Source: Oscillospiraceae bacterium (GTDB lineage Bacteria > Bacillota > Clostridia > Oscillospirales > Ruminococcaceae). From it: a stretch of DNA of 9,486 nt. The stretch covers positions 1-9,486 of the forward strand of contig JAFTNX010000132.1 of assembly GCA_017451665.1 (NCBI GenBank), read 5' to 3'. Made by a program: the position numbers and the translations under genes. How positions within the stretch are numbered: position 1 is the stretch's first letter; the number at the start of each line of letters is the position of its first letter. Positions 1 through 5,507 of the stretch are shown piece after piece. Below the pieces are notes generated by a model. That model did no database searches, was not told the DNA's origin, and worked only from the letters and a program-made list of their open reading frames with translations.

Positions 1-8
1 CACGTTTG

Positions 9-2531
9 CTAGGCTGTTACTATTTTGCTTGCGTCCTGGAGACCGAGGTGTTCGACAGACCATTCTCTCATTTTGTACTTGAGAATTTTTCCTGCTGCGT
101 TCATTGGGAAGCCATCAACAAATGCAATATATCTTGGTACCTTGTGCTTTGCCATATGGTCAAGTGCAAACTGTTTCATTTCTTCAACAGTAGCCTCTTC
201 GTCAGGCTTCAGAACGATACAAGCCATAATTTCTTCGCCGTAAGCCTTGTCAGGTACACCGATAACCTGAACGTCCTGCACCTTAGGGTTTGTGTAGAAG
301 AATTCTTCGATTTCCTTAGGGTAGATATTTTCACCACCACGGATAATCATATCCTTGATTCTTCCTGTAATCTTGTAGTAGCCTTCAGCAGTTCTTCTTG
401 CAAGGTCACCTGAATGGAGCCAGCCTTCTTCGTCAATAGCAGCAGCTGTAGCTTCAGGCATCTTGTAGTAGCCCTTCATAATATTATAACCTCTTGCACA
501 GAATTCGCCGTCCATATTGTCGCCAAGTTCTTCGCCTGTTTCAGGGTCAACAATCTTACATTCAACGCCGAAAATAGGTCCACCAACTGTGTTTACTCTT
601 GTTTCGATGCTGTCGGTAGTCTTGCTCATTGTTGTAGCAGGTGAAGCCTCTGTCTGTCCGTATGTGATACAGATTTCAGGCATATGCATTTTTTCGATAA
701 CTTCCTGCATGGTCTTGATAGGACAAGGTGAACCAGCCATAATACCTGTTCTCATATTTGAAAAATCTGTCTTATCAAAATCTTCATGACCAAGCATAGC
801 AATAAACATTGTAGGTACACCGTGGAATGCTGTAATCTTTTCCTTGTTGATACAAGCAAGTCCCTTTCTTGGTGAAAAGGCAGTGATAGGGCTCATTGTT
901 ACACCATGAGTAACGCTTGCAGTCATAGCAAGTACCATTCCGAAACAGTGGAACATAGGCACCTGAATCATCATCTTATCGTTTGTTGAAAGGTCCATAC
1001 AGTCGCCGATAGCCTTACCGTTATTAACAACGTTGTAGTGTGTAAGCATAACTCCCTTAGGGAAGCCTGTTGTGCCTGATGTATACTGCATATTAACTAC
1101 GTCGTGCTTGTCTGTCTTTGCTCTCATCTTGTCAACTTCAATTTCGTCAACAGTATCAGCAAGTGCCATCGCCTCATCCCAAGTAAAGCAACCGTCCTGC
1201 TTTGAGTCAGTTGTAATTACATTCTTGAGGAATGGGAGTTTCTTTGACTTGAGTGCGCCCGGCTTACAGGTAGCAAGTTCAGGACAAAGTTCCTTGATAA
1301 TTCCCACGTAGTTGCTGTCCTTATAGCCGTCAATCATAACAAGTGTATGTGTATCTGACTGGTGGAGGAGGTATTCAGCCTCGTGGATTTTATAAGCTGT
1401 ATTTACAGTAACAAGAACTGCACCGATAGTTGTGCAAGCCCAGAAGGTAATATACCACGCAGGTACGTTTGTAGCCCAGATAGCAACGTGGTCGCCCTTC
1501 TTAACGCCCATAGCGATAAGTGCTCTTGCAAAGCGTCTTACATCTTCTCTGAATTCAGGGTATGTTCTTGTATAGTCAAGCTCTGTATATCTGAAAGCGT
1601 ACTGTTCAGGGAATTCTTCACAGATTCTGTCAAGCACGTCAGGGAAGGTTTCGTTAATGATAGTTTCCTTTGGCCAAGGGTAATAGCCTGTGCCTCTCGA
1701 GTCAATCTGGAGCTTGCTCTTTTTAGCCATAAGATAAGGCTTCATATACTTGGCAAACTGTGGGAATACGATACCTGCAGCGTAAAGGTCCTTAGCCCAT
1801 CTCTTTACCCATTCAAGTGAAACATAGCCGTCATATCCGATTTTCTGCAAAGCTGAAAGCATCTGTGGGATAGGAATATCGCCTTCGCCCATAAGCTTAT
1901 ACATAAGCTTTCCGTCTTCCATTACAGAATCCTTAACGTGGATATACTTTATGTAATCGCCTAAATTCTCAACTGTTTCTTCACCTGTTTCGCCCATATA
2001 TCTGTATGGGTGGTGCATATCCCAGAGTGCTGCTATCCACTTTGAATTTACAGCGTCAAGGAGTTTTCTGAGTCTTTTTGTATCTGAATAAACACCGTTT
2101 GTTTCAACAAGAAGTGTTACGTTATACTTTTCGCCGATAGGTGCAATTTCCTTTAAAACCTCTGCAATCTTATCATCGTCGATTTCGTCAGCAGGTGCAG
2201 GGTCAAGGTCAGCAAGAATTCTGATATATGATGTGCCGAGCTTATTTGCAAGCACAGCGTACTGTGTGATTTCTTCAACAGTCTGGTCGTGCTTATCAAA
2301 GAACTTAAGACAGCATCCACTTGAAAGACAAGGGATTTCAAGCTTAAGTCTGTTAAGCTTTGCGATAGTTTTTTCTATGTTTTCGTCAGTAAATGGCTTG
2401 GCCTTAACTGAATAGATTTCATTTCCGAGGCCTCTTACTTCGATACCGTTAAAGCCAAGGTCAGCAGCCATTGAATAAATGTCTGTCCATGAAAAATCAG
2501 GGCAAGCAAGTGTTGAAAAGCTGATTTTCAT
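9..2531 (-). CDS. Fused sugar isomerase/epimerase (TIM barrel) - acyl-CoA synthetase (AMP-binding) protein
   Basis: This is an 840-residue two-domain cytoplasmic protein. Residues 1-265 are an AP-endonuclease-2/xylose-isomerase-like TIM barrel. The usual metal-binding positions of hydroxypyruvate isomerase and tagatose-epimerase relatives appear intact: E143 (VETNG), D171 and H173 (WDMHH), H198 (HVKD) and E240 (SLEW). Residues about 290-838 are a full-length ANL-family acyl-CoA synthetase. It has the P-loop YTSGTTGFPKG (483-493), YGQTEAS (624-630), HSGDL (706-710), the hinge region GRIKDMIIRGGENIYPKE (723-740) and the catalytic lysine K815 in NAAGKILK. By family, this half activates a fatty or other carboxylic acid with ATP and loads it onto CoA. 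The linker (about 266-289) is short and hydrophilic, and both halves are of normal length. The start is ATG with GGAGG 7 bases upstream, and the gene is monocistronic in view. The substrate of either half is unknown. The frame is continuous, so the fusion is real unless the assembly has an error at the junction. Confidence 0.9.
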   Translation of the reverse strand: MKISFSTLACPDFSWTDIYSMAADLGFNGIEVRGLGNEIYSVKAKPFTDENIEKTIAKLNRLKLEIPCLSSGCCLKFFDKHDQTVEEITQYAVLANKLGTSYIRILADLDPAPADEIDDDKIAEVLKEIAPIGEKYNVTLLVETNGVYSDTKRLRKLLDAVNSKWIAALWDMHHPYRYMGETGEETVENLGDYIKYIHVKDSVMEDGKLMYKLMGEGDIPIPQMLSALQKIGYDGYVSLEWVKRWAKDLYAAGIVFPQFAKYMKPYLMAKKSKLQIDSRGTGYYPWPKETIINETFPDVLDRICEEFPEQYAFRYTELDYTRTYPEFREDVRRFARALIAMGVKKGDHVAIWATNVPAWYITFWACTTIGAVLVTVNTAYKIHEAEYLLHQSDTHTLVMIDGYKDSNYVGIIKELCPELATCKPGALKSKKLPFLKNVITTDSKQDGCFTWDEAMALADTVDEIEVDKMRAKTDKHDVVNMQYTSGTTGFPKGVMLTHYNVVNNGKAIGDCMDLSTNDKMMIQVPMFHCFGMVLAMTASVTHGVTMSPITAFSPRKGLACINKEKITAFHGVPTMFIAMLGHEDFDKTDFSNMRTGIMAGSPCPIKTMQEVIEKMHMPEICITYGQTEASPATTMSKTTDSIETRVNTVGGPIFGVECKIVDPETGEELGDNMDGEFCARGYNIMKGYYKMPEATAAAIDEEGWLHSGDLARRTAEGYYKITGRIKDMIIRGGENIYPKEIEEFFYTNPKVQDVQVIGVPDKAYGEEIMACIVLKPDEEATVEEMKQFALDHMAKHKVPRYIAFVDGFPMNAAGKILKYKMREWSVEHLGLQDASKIVTA

Positions 2532-2570
2532 TAAATTTCCTCCAAATCAATAATAAATGCATACAAATAA

Positions 2571-2600
2571 ATAATATCAAATTTATGGCATACTTGTCAA
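2571..2600 (-). promoter_or_regulatory. Sigma-A promoter of the isomerase/acyl-CoA synthetase gene
   Basis: On the minus strand there is a TTGACA -35 box (2600-2595), an 18-base spacer and a TATTAT -10 box (2576-2571) preceded by TG one base away (extended -10). It lies about 40 bases upstream of the ATG and downstream of the rubrerythrin terminator, so it should be the gene's own promoter. Confidence 0.75.
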
Positions 2601-2620
2601 GTGGGTTATCTATAATGATT

Positions 2621-2638
2621 AGTTATTATGATATAACT
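2621..2638. promoter_or_regulatory. Inverted repeat upstream of the fusion-gene promoter (possible regulator site)
   Basis: AGTTAT-N6-ATAACT is a perfect 6-bp inverted repeat lying about 20 bases upstream of the -35 box. That is a position where activators often bind. The flanking sequence is very AT-rich, so chance is a real alternative. Confidence 0.25.
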
Positions 2639-2650
2639 CAAAGTTAAAAC

Positions 2651-2678
2651 AAAAAAGAGCAGGATAACTCCTGCTCTT
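2651..2678 (-). terminator. Intrinsic terminator of the rubrerythrin gene
   Basis: There is a perfect 10-bp stem (AAGAGCAGGA / TCCTGCTCTT) with a 4-base loop at 2655-2678. On the minus strand it is followed directly by a T-run (2654-2651, then TG and TTTT). The direction of the T-run and its place about 70 bases after the rubrerythrin stop make it that gene's terminator. Confidence 0.88.
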
Positions 2679-2692
2679 AATTCTTTTAATCC

Positions 2693-2745
2693 GTCGGCGT
2701 AGCCGACACCTTAATTGTGCATTGTGAACTGTGCATTGTGCATTG
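2693..2745. repeat. Tandem heptamer repeat plus GC-rich hairpin (candidate dispersed intergenic element)
   Basis: Four tandem 7-base units (TTGTGCA, TTGTGAA, CTGTGCA, TTGTGCA) and a partial fifth (TTG) fill 2715-2745. They begin one base after the rubrerythrin stop codon. Next to them is GTCGGC-GTA-GCCGAC (2693-2707), a perfect 6-bp stem with a 3-base loop. The hairpin has no T-run, and the real terminator lies just beyond it. The stretch does not look like the AT-rich spacers elsewhere in the window. Whether it recurs in the genome cannot be seen here. Confidence 0.6.
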
Positions 2746-2746
2746 A

Positions 2747-3286
2747 TTAGTAGTTTTCTGCGTGTACTTCAAAGTAGCTCTGTGGGTGTGCGCAGGTAGG
2801 ACAAATCTTAGGTGCCTTTGTGCCAACAACAATATGTCCACAGTTACGGCATTCCCATACCTTAACTTCGCTCTTTTCAAATACTTGCGCAGTTTCAACA
2901 TTCTTAAGAAGTGCTCTGTATCTTTCTTCGTGTTGCTTTTCAATAGCAGCTACCATTCTGAACTTGATAGCAAGCTCCTTGAAGCCTTCTTCTTCAGCAG
3001 TCTTAGCAAATCCCTCATACATATCTGTCCACTCATAGTTTTCGCCATCAGCAGCAGCGCCGAGATTCTGAGCTGTATCGCCGATTCCGTTAAGCTCCTT
3101 GAACCACAGCTTAGCGTGTTCCTTTTCGTTGTCAGCTGTCTTTAAGAAAAGTGCTGCAATCTGTTCGTAGCCTTCCTTCTTTGCTACTGATGCAAAATAT
3201 GTATACTTGTTTCTTGCCTGTGATTCACCTGCAAAAGCAGCTTCAAGATTCTTTTCGGTTTTTGTGCCTGCATATTTGTTGCTCAT
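2747..3286 (-). CDS. rbr: Rubrerythrin (di-iron peroxidase with C-terminal rubredoxin domain)
   Basis: This is a cytoplasmic peroxide-reducing protein of anaerobes: the di-iron site reduces H2O2 and the rubredoxin-type iron feeds in electrons. The 179 residues comprise a ferritin-like four-helix domain (about 1-135) and a short rubredoxin domain (142-179). Visible iron ligands are E21 (AGESQAR), the ExxH pair E54/H57, acidic residues in the AEEEGF helix (97-102), and the second ExxH pair E116/H119. Cysteines 146, 149, 162 and 165 form the two CxxC knuckles (CRNCG and CPTC). I chose the ATG at 3286 (MSNKYAG) because GGAGG (3300-3296) sits 9 bases upstream. A longer frame starting at TTG (3295) would begin directly against the GGAGG. 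The gene has its own promoter and terminator. No signal peptide is seen. Confidence 0.96.
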   Translation of the reverse strand: MSNKYAGTKTEKNLEAAFAGESQARNKYTYFASVAKKEGYEQIAALFLKTADNEKEHAKLWFKELNGIGDTAQNLGAAADGENYEWTDMYEGFAKTAEEEGFKELAIKFRMVAAIEKQHEERYRALLKNVETAQVFEKSEVKVWECRNCGHIVVGTKAPKICPTCAHPQSYFEVHAENY

Positions 3287-3302
3287 AATAAACAACCTCC
3301 AT

Positions 3303-3320
3303 TTACTGAATTTTTAGTAA
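3303..3320. promoter_or_regulatory. Imperfect palindrome at the rubrerythrin transcription start (possible operator)
   Basis: TTACTGAATTTTTAGTAA has 7 of 9 positions matching between its arms. It lies immediately downstream of, and touching, the -10 box, where a repressor would block initiation. It does not match the PerR/Fur consensus well, so no regulator is named. AT-richness makes chance possible. Confidence 0.35.
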
Positions 3321-3349
3321 TTATATCACATTAACCATTTAAAAGTCAA
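3320..3349 (-). promoter_or_regulatory. Sigma-A promoter of rubrerythrin
   Basis: On the minus strand, TTGACT (3349-3344), an 18-base spacer and TATAAT (3325-3320), with TG one base before the -10 (extended -10). It is about 35 bases upstream of the ATG. No terminator hairpin lies between the ABC permease stop and this promoter, so some read-through from the exporter genes into rubrerythrin is possible. Confidence 0.8.
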
Positions 3350-3371
3350 TAGGTTTTGTGAATTTCGTCAA

Positions 3372-4160
3372 TTAAGATGAGATGTCTTTTTTGGTGTATT
3401 TAATAAAGCCTGCTATAACTGCCACAACTGCACAGCCCATTCCAAGTAAAACAAGCGTCATATCAAGGGATTTGTCCTTTACAATTGACGATGGGTCAGC
3501 GTATGCAAAAGGTGTGACGTATTTTAAGAATTCTGTTTTTTCTGTGATATTGCTTATAAGGTTTGCAAAATACATAAACACTGCAATACCTATTCCCACA
3601 GCAATTCCGCCACGTTTTAAAAATGCAGAAATTCCAAAGCAGATAAGTGCTATTTCAATCTGCAAAATAAAATACCCGAGGTGAATAAGCAGAAATTCCT
3701 TGGCAGGAACGCTTTCGCCCACAAGCTTTATTGACAAAAATCCCATAGCTGTTACGAAAGCATTAAACACAACAAGCTGAACAACTACTGCCATAAGCTT
3801 CTGCAAAACAACACTGCTTCGCTTTACAGGGTGGGTAAGCAGGAATTCTGCTGTGTGGTCTTTTTCTTCCTTTGAAAGCATAGCTATTCCTATAATGGCT
3901 GCAAAAAAGCCACCACCCATTCCAAGCATATTTCCACACTCAATTCCATAGTAGCCTATGAGCGTACCGAAATTAAGCTGGTCCATTCCAAAGGCGTCGG
4001 AAAATGCTCCCATATTTGAAAAAATATCGCTCATACCTTCCATTTCGCCCTTCATTTCAGGGTAAATTACAATGCACACAACAAGCATAAAGGTTATCGC
4101 AAGAGTCCAGATTAAAAATCCCTTTGCACCTTTTTTAAGTTCTTTTAAAAGTACTACCAT
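3372..4160 (-). CDS. ABC-2 type transporter permease
   Basis: This 262-residue integral membrane protein is the channel half of an ABC exporter. About six hydrophobic segments can be read (near residues 15-34, 77-96, 122-147, 157-181, 184-205 and 233-253). A lysine-rich N-terminus precedes the first and a short basic tail (KYTKKDISS) follows the last. The cytoplasmic stretch EEKDHTAEFLLTHPVKR (98-114) after the second segment is the conserved motif of ABC-2 permeases that contacts the ATPase. The start ATG is 11 bases after the ATPase stop, and its AGGAGGGG ribosome binding site overlaps that stop codon, so the two genes are cotranscribed and probably translationally coupled. The substrate cannot be told from sequence. 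Relatives export peptides, antibiotics or lipids, but this is family-level inference only. Confidence 0.88.
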   Translation of the reverse strand: MVVLLKELKKGAKGFLIWTLAITFMLVVCIVIYPEMKGEMEGMSDIFSNMGAFSDAFGMDQLNFGTLIGYYGIECGNMLGMGGGFFAAIIGIAMLSKEEKDHTAEFLLTHPVKRSSVVLQKLMAVVVQLVVFNAFVTAMGFLSIKLVGESVPAKEFLLIHLGYFILQIEIALICFGISAFLKRGGIAVGIGIAVFMYFANLISNITEKTEFLKYVTPFAYADPSSIVKDKSLDMTLVLLGMGCAVVAVIAGFIKYTKKDISS

Positions 4161-4171
4161 AAGCTCCCCTC

Positions 4172-5035
4172 CTATTCATAATAGTGCATAAACACTTCAT
4201 CAAGGTCAGGCTCTGTAATGGTAAGGTCTGTAATATCCATTTCTGAAAGCTCTCTGATAAGCGTTTTTACTTTTCCGTTATAGAAAAACGAAATGCTGTT
4301 TTCACCTACGCTTGAAGGCTTACATCCAAAGCTTTCAGGAAGTGTATTTACACCGTAAAGTGTTATCTTTTTTGCATTTGTCTTTGAAAGGTTATCAATG
4401 CTGTCAACAGCAACAATCTTCCCCTGTCTGATAATAGCAGCCTTACTACAATTATTCTGTACCTCCGACAAAACGTGTGACGAGAAAAATACTGTTGCGC
4501 CCTCTTTCTGACGGCTATGAAGAAGCTTGAAAAACTCCTTTTGCATAAGTGGGTCAAGCCCGCTTGTAGGTTCGTCCATTATATAAAGCTCAGGTTTGTG
4601 CTGCATTGCGCAGACAATTCCCACCTTTTTTCTGTTTCCCAAAGAAAGCTGGTCAATACGCTTTTTTGTGTCAAGTTCAAGGATTTCACAAAGTTTTTTT
4701 GCTTCTTCTGAGCAGTCAAGTCCCCTTAGTTTTGCAGAATAGGAAATAAGCTCTCCCACCTTCATATTGTTATAAAAAACAGCCTCCGACGGAAGATAAC
4801 CGATTTTCTTTAAATATTCTACTGATTTTTCAAGGGGAAGTCCCATCACCTTAGCTTCACCACTATCAGCCTTTATAAGTCCTAAAAGCGTTCTTATAGT
4901 GGTGGATTTCCCTGCACCGTTAGGCCCGATAAAAGCAAAGAAATCACCTTCGTTAACCTCAAAGCTGATGTTTTCAACAGCCTTTACCTTTCCGTAGCTT
5001 TTACAGAGGTTTTTTATTTCAATAATTTTTTCCAT
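4172..5035 (-). CDS. ABC transporter ATP-binding protein (exporter ATPase)
   Basis: The 287-residue cytoplasmic ATPase powers the permease encoded just downstream. Visible motifs are Walker A GPNGAGKST (37-45), a signature motif reading LSLGNRKK (130-137), Walker B with catalytic glutamate LYIMDEPTSGLDP (150-162, E155) and the switch histidine H187 in SSHVLSE. Residues about 215-287 form a C-terminal extension ending in a TEPDLDEVFMHYYE tail, typical of the DrrA/CcmA-like exporter ATPases. The usual Q-loop glutamine is replaced by serine (LPSE, S83). The start is ATG with AAGGAGG 4 bases upstream. It is the first gene of a two-gene operon with its own promoter overlapped by a 30-bp palindrome. 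The substrate is unknown. Confidence 0.93.
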   Translation of the reverse strand: MEKIIEIKNLCKSYGKVKAVENISFEVNEGDFFAFIGPNGAGKSTTIRTLLGLIKADSGEAKVMGLPLEKSVEYLKKIGYLPSEAVFYNNMKVGELISYSAKLRGLDCSEEAKKLCEILELDTKKRIDQLSLGNRKKVGIVCAMQHKPELYIMDEPTSGLDPLMQKEFFKLLHSRQKEGATVFFSSHVLSEVQNNCSKAAIIRQGKIVAVDSIDNLSKTNAKKITLYGVNTLPESFGCKPSSVGENSISFFYNGKVKTLIRELSEMDITDLTITEPDLDEVFMHYYE

Positions 5036-5047
5036 AAGTCCTCCTTA

Positions 5048-5077
5048 AATCTATTTAGAAAATTTTCTAAATAGATT
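5048..5077. promoter_or_regulatory. Perfect 30-bp palindrome overlapping the ABC exporter promoter (operator candidate)
   Basis: The half-arm AATCTATTTAGAAAA is followed by its exact reverse complement, with no mismatch and no spacer. It overlaps the last three bases of the -10 box (5075-5077), covers the expected start site (about 5068) and ends one base from the ribosome binding site. Because transcription from the nearby promoter starts inside it, that RNA would not contain the full hairpin, so a DNA-level role (dimeric repressor site) fits best. No regulator gene lies next to it in this window. Read-through RNA from the upstream DUF1653 gene would carry the whole hairpin. Confidence 0.75.
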
Positions 5078-5103
5078 ATAGCACACCTTCCACATATTGT
5101 CAA
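5075..5103 (-). promoter_or_regulatory. Fully consensus sigma-A promoter of the ABC exporter operon
   Basis: On the minus strand, TTGACA (5103-5098), a 17-base spacer and TATAAT (5080-5075), with TG one base before the -10 box. All elements match consensus. A promoter this strong would need repression, which fits the overlapping palindrome. Confidence 0.9.
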
Positions 5104-5112
5104 TAGTACTTA

Positions 5113-5370
5113 TTAAATTTTTTCAAAACGGTATTTTTGTGTGATTTGTGGGTATTTTTCTCTATCGACCTCCGAATAAAAATCGGTTTCCGGTCTTGCG
5201 TAGCATTTTTTATCATCATAAAGTGCCTTATAAATCACAAGGCTTTCTTCTGTTTCGGTATGCATTGCAAAATCAATAACCTGATAAAGATAAATATCAG
5301 GATTGTTTGTAATATCGGAAATCTCCCTTTTAAAATGCTTTACAACATCGCCTTTTTCAATTCTTTTCAT
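5113..5370 (-). CDS. DUF1653 family small protein
   Basis: This is an 85-residue soluble protein with no signal peptide or membrane segment. The order of features (VVKHFKRE near the N-terminus, YQVIDFAMHTETEESLVIYKALYDD in the middle, then RPETDFYSEVD) matches my recollection of the DUF1653 family, small single-domain proteins of unknown function. The start is ATG with GGAGG (5384-5380) 9 bases upstream. It has its own promoter, divergent from trkA. No terminator separates it from the ABC exporter promoter 10 bases past its stop, so read-through into the exporter genes is possible. I do not assign a function. Confidence 0.8.
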   Translation of the reverse strand: MKRIEKGDVVKHFKREISDITNNPDIYLYQVIDFAMHTETEESLVIYKALYDDKKCYARPETDFYSEVDREKYPQITQKYRFEKI

Positions 5371-5401
5371 ATAAAAAATCCTCCGTGTTTTTTATGAATA
5401 T

Positions 5402-5448
5402 AATTGTATCACACAATTTTAAAATGGTCAAATTCCGTTGACAATTGT
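5402..5448. promoter_or_regulatory. Repeated AATTGT/ACAATT half-sites across the divergent promoter region
   Basis: AATTGT-N5-ACAATT (5402-5418) is a perfect inverted repeat over the DUF1653 -10 box. A second palindrome made of the same half-sites, ACAATTGT (5441-5448), lies over the trkA -35 box. Both sit where a bound protein would block initiation. A single regulator acting on both genes is inference, and the sites are AT-rich. Confidence 0.35.
5403..5431 (-). promoter_or_regulatory. Sigma-A promoter of the DUF1653 gene
   Basis: On the minus strand, TTGACC (5431-5426), a 17-base spacer and TACAAT (5408-5403), with TG one base before the -10 box. It lies about 32 bases upstream of the start codon. 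Confidence 0.75.
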
Positions 5449-5466
5449 AGTGGATAGTGGTATAAT
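5438..5466 (+). promoter_or_regulatory. Fully consensus sigma-A promoter of the trkA-trkH operon
   Basis: TTGACA (5438-5443), a 17-base spacer and TATAAT (5461-5466), with TG at 5458-5459 giving an extended -10. The leader to the trkA ATG is about 35 bases. That is too short for a riboswitch, so no RNA-level control by cyclic di-AMP is evident here. Confidence 0.9.
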
Positions 5467-5507
5467 ATATTAAATATTATTTTGATGAATTACAGGAAGT
5501 ATTTATT

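Noticed and set aside
6..413. 135-codon plus-strand frame with cysteine- and phenylalanine-rich translation
   Set aside because: It lies wholly antisense to the C-terminal domain of the acyl-CoA synthetase half, has no ribosome binding site or promoter, and its composition is that of a shadow frame.
1728..1730. Internal ATG (Met268) as a separate start for the acyl-CoA synthetase
   Set aside because: No good ribosome binding site precedes it and the frame runs unbroken from the isomerase. The simplest reading is one fused protein.
1362..1820. 152-codon plus-strand frame across the fusion junction
   Set aside because: It is antisense to the conserved fusion protein with no start signals and no recognisable domain. 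I checked it because it spans the junction, but it does not suggest separate genes.
2715..2745. CRISPR-like short repeats
   Set aside because: The units are 7 bases in direct tandem with no spacers, and no cas genes are nearby.
2762..3145. 127-codon plus-strand frame opposite rubrerythrin
   Set aside because: It mirrors the strongly conserved rubrerythrin frame and has no start signals of its own.
5467..5507. Cyclic di-AMP (ydaO-type) riboswitch ahead of the potassium operon
   Set aside because: The leader is only about 35 bases, AT-rich and lacks the conserved stems. No room for such an element.
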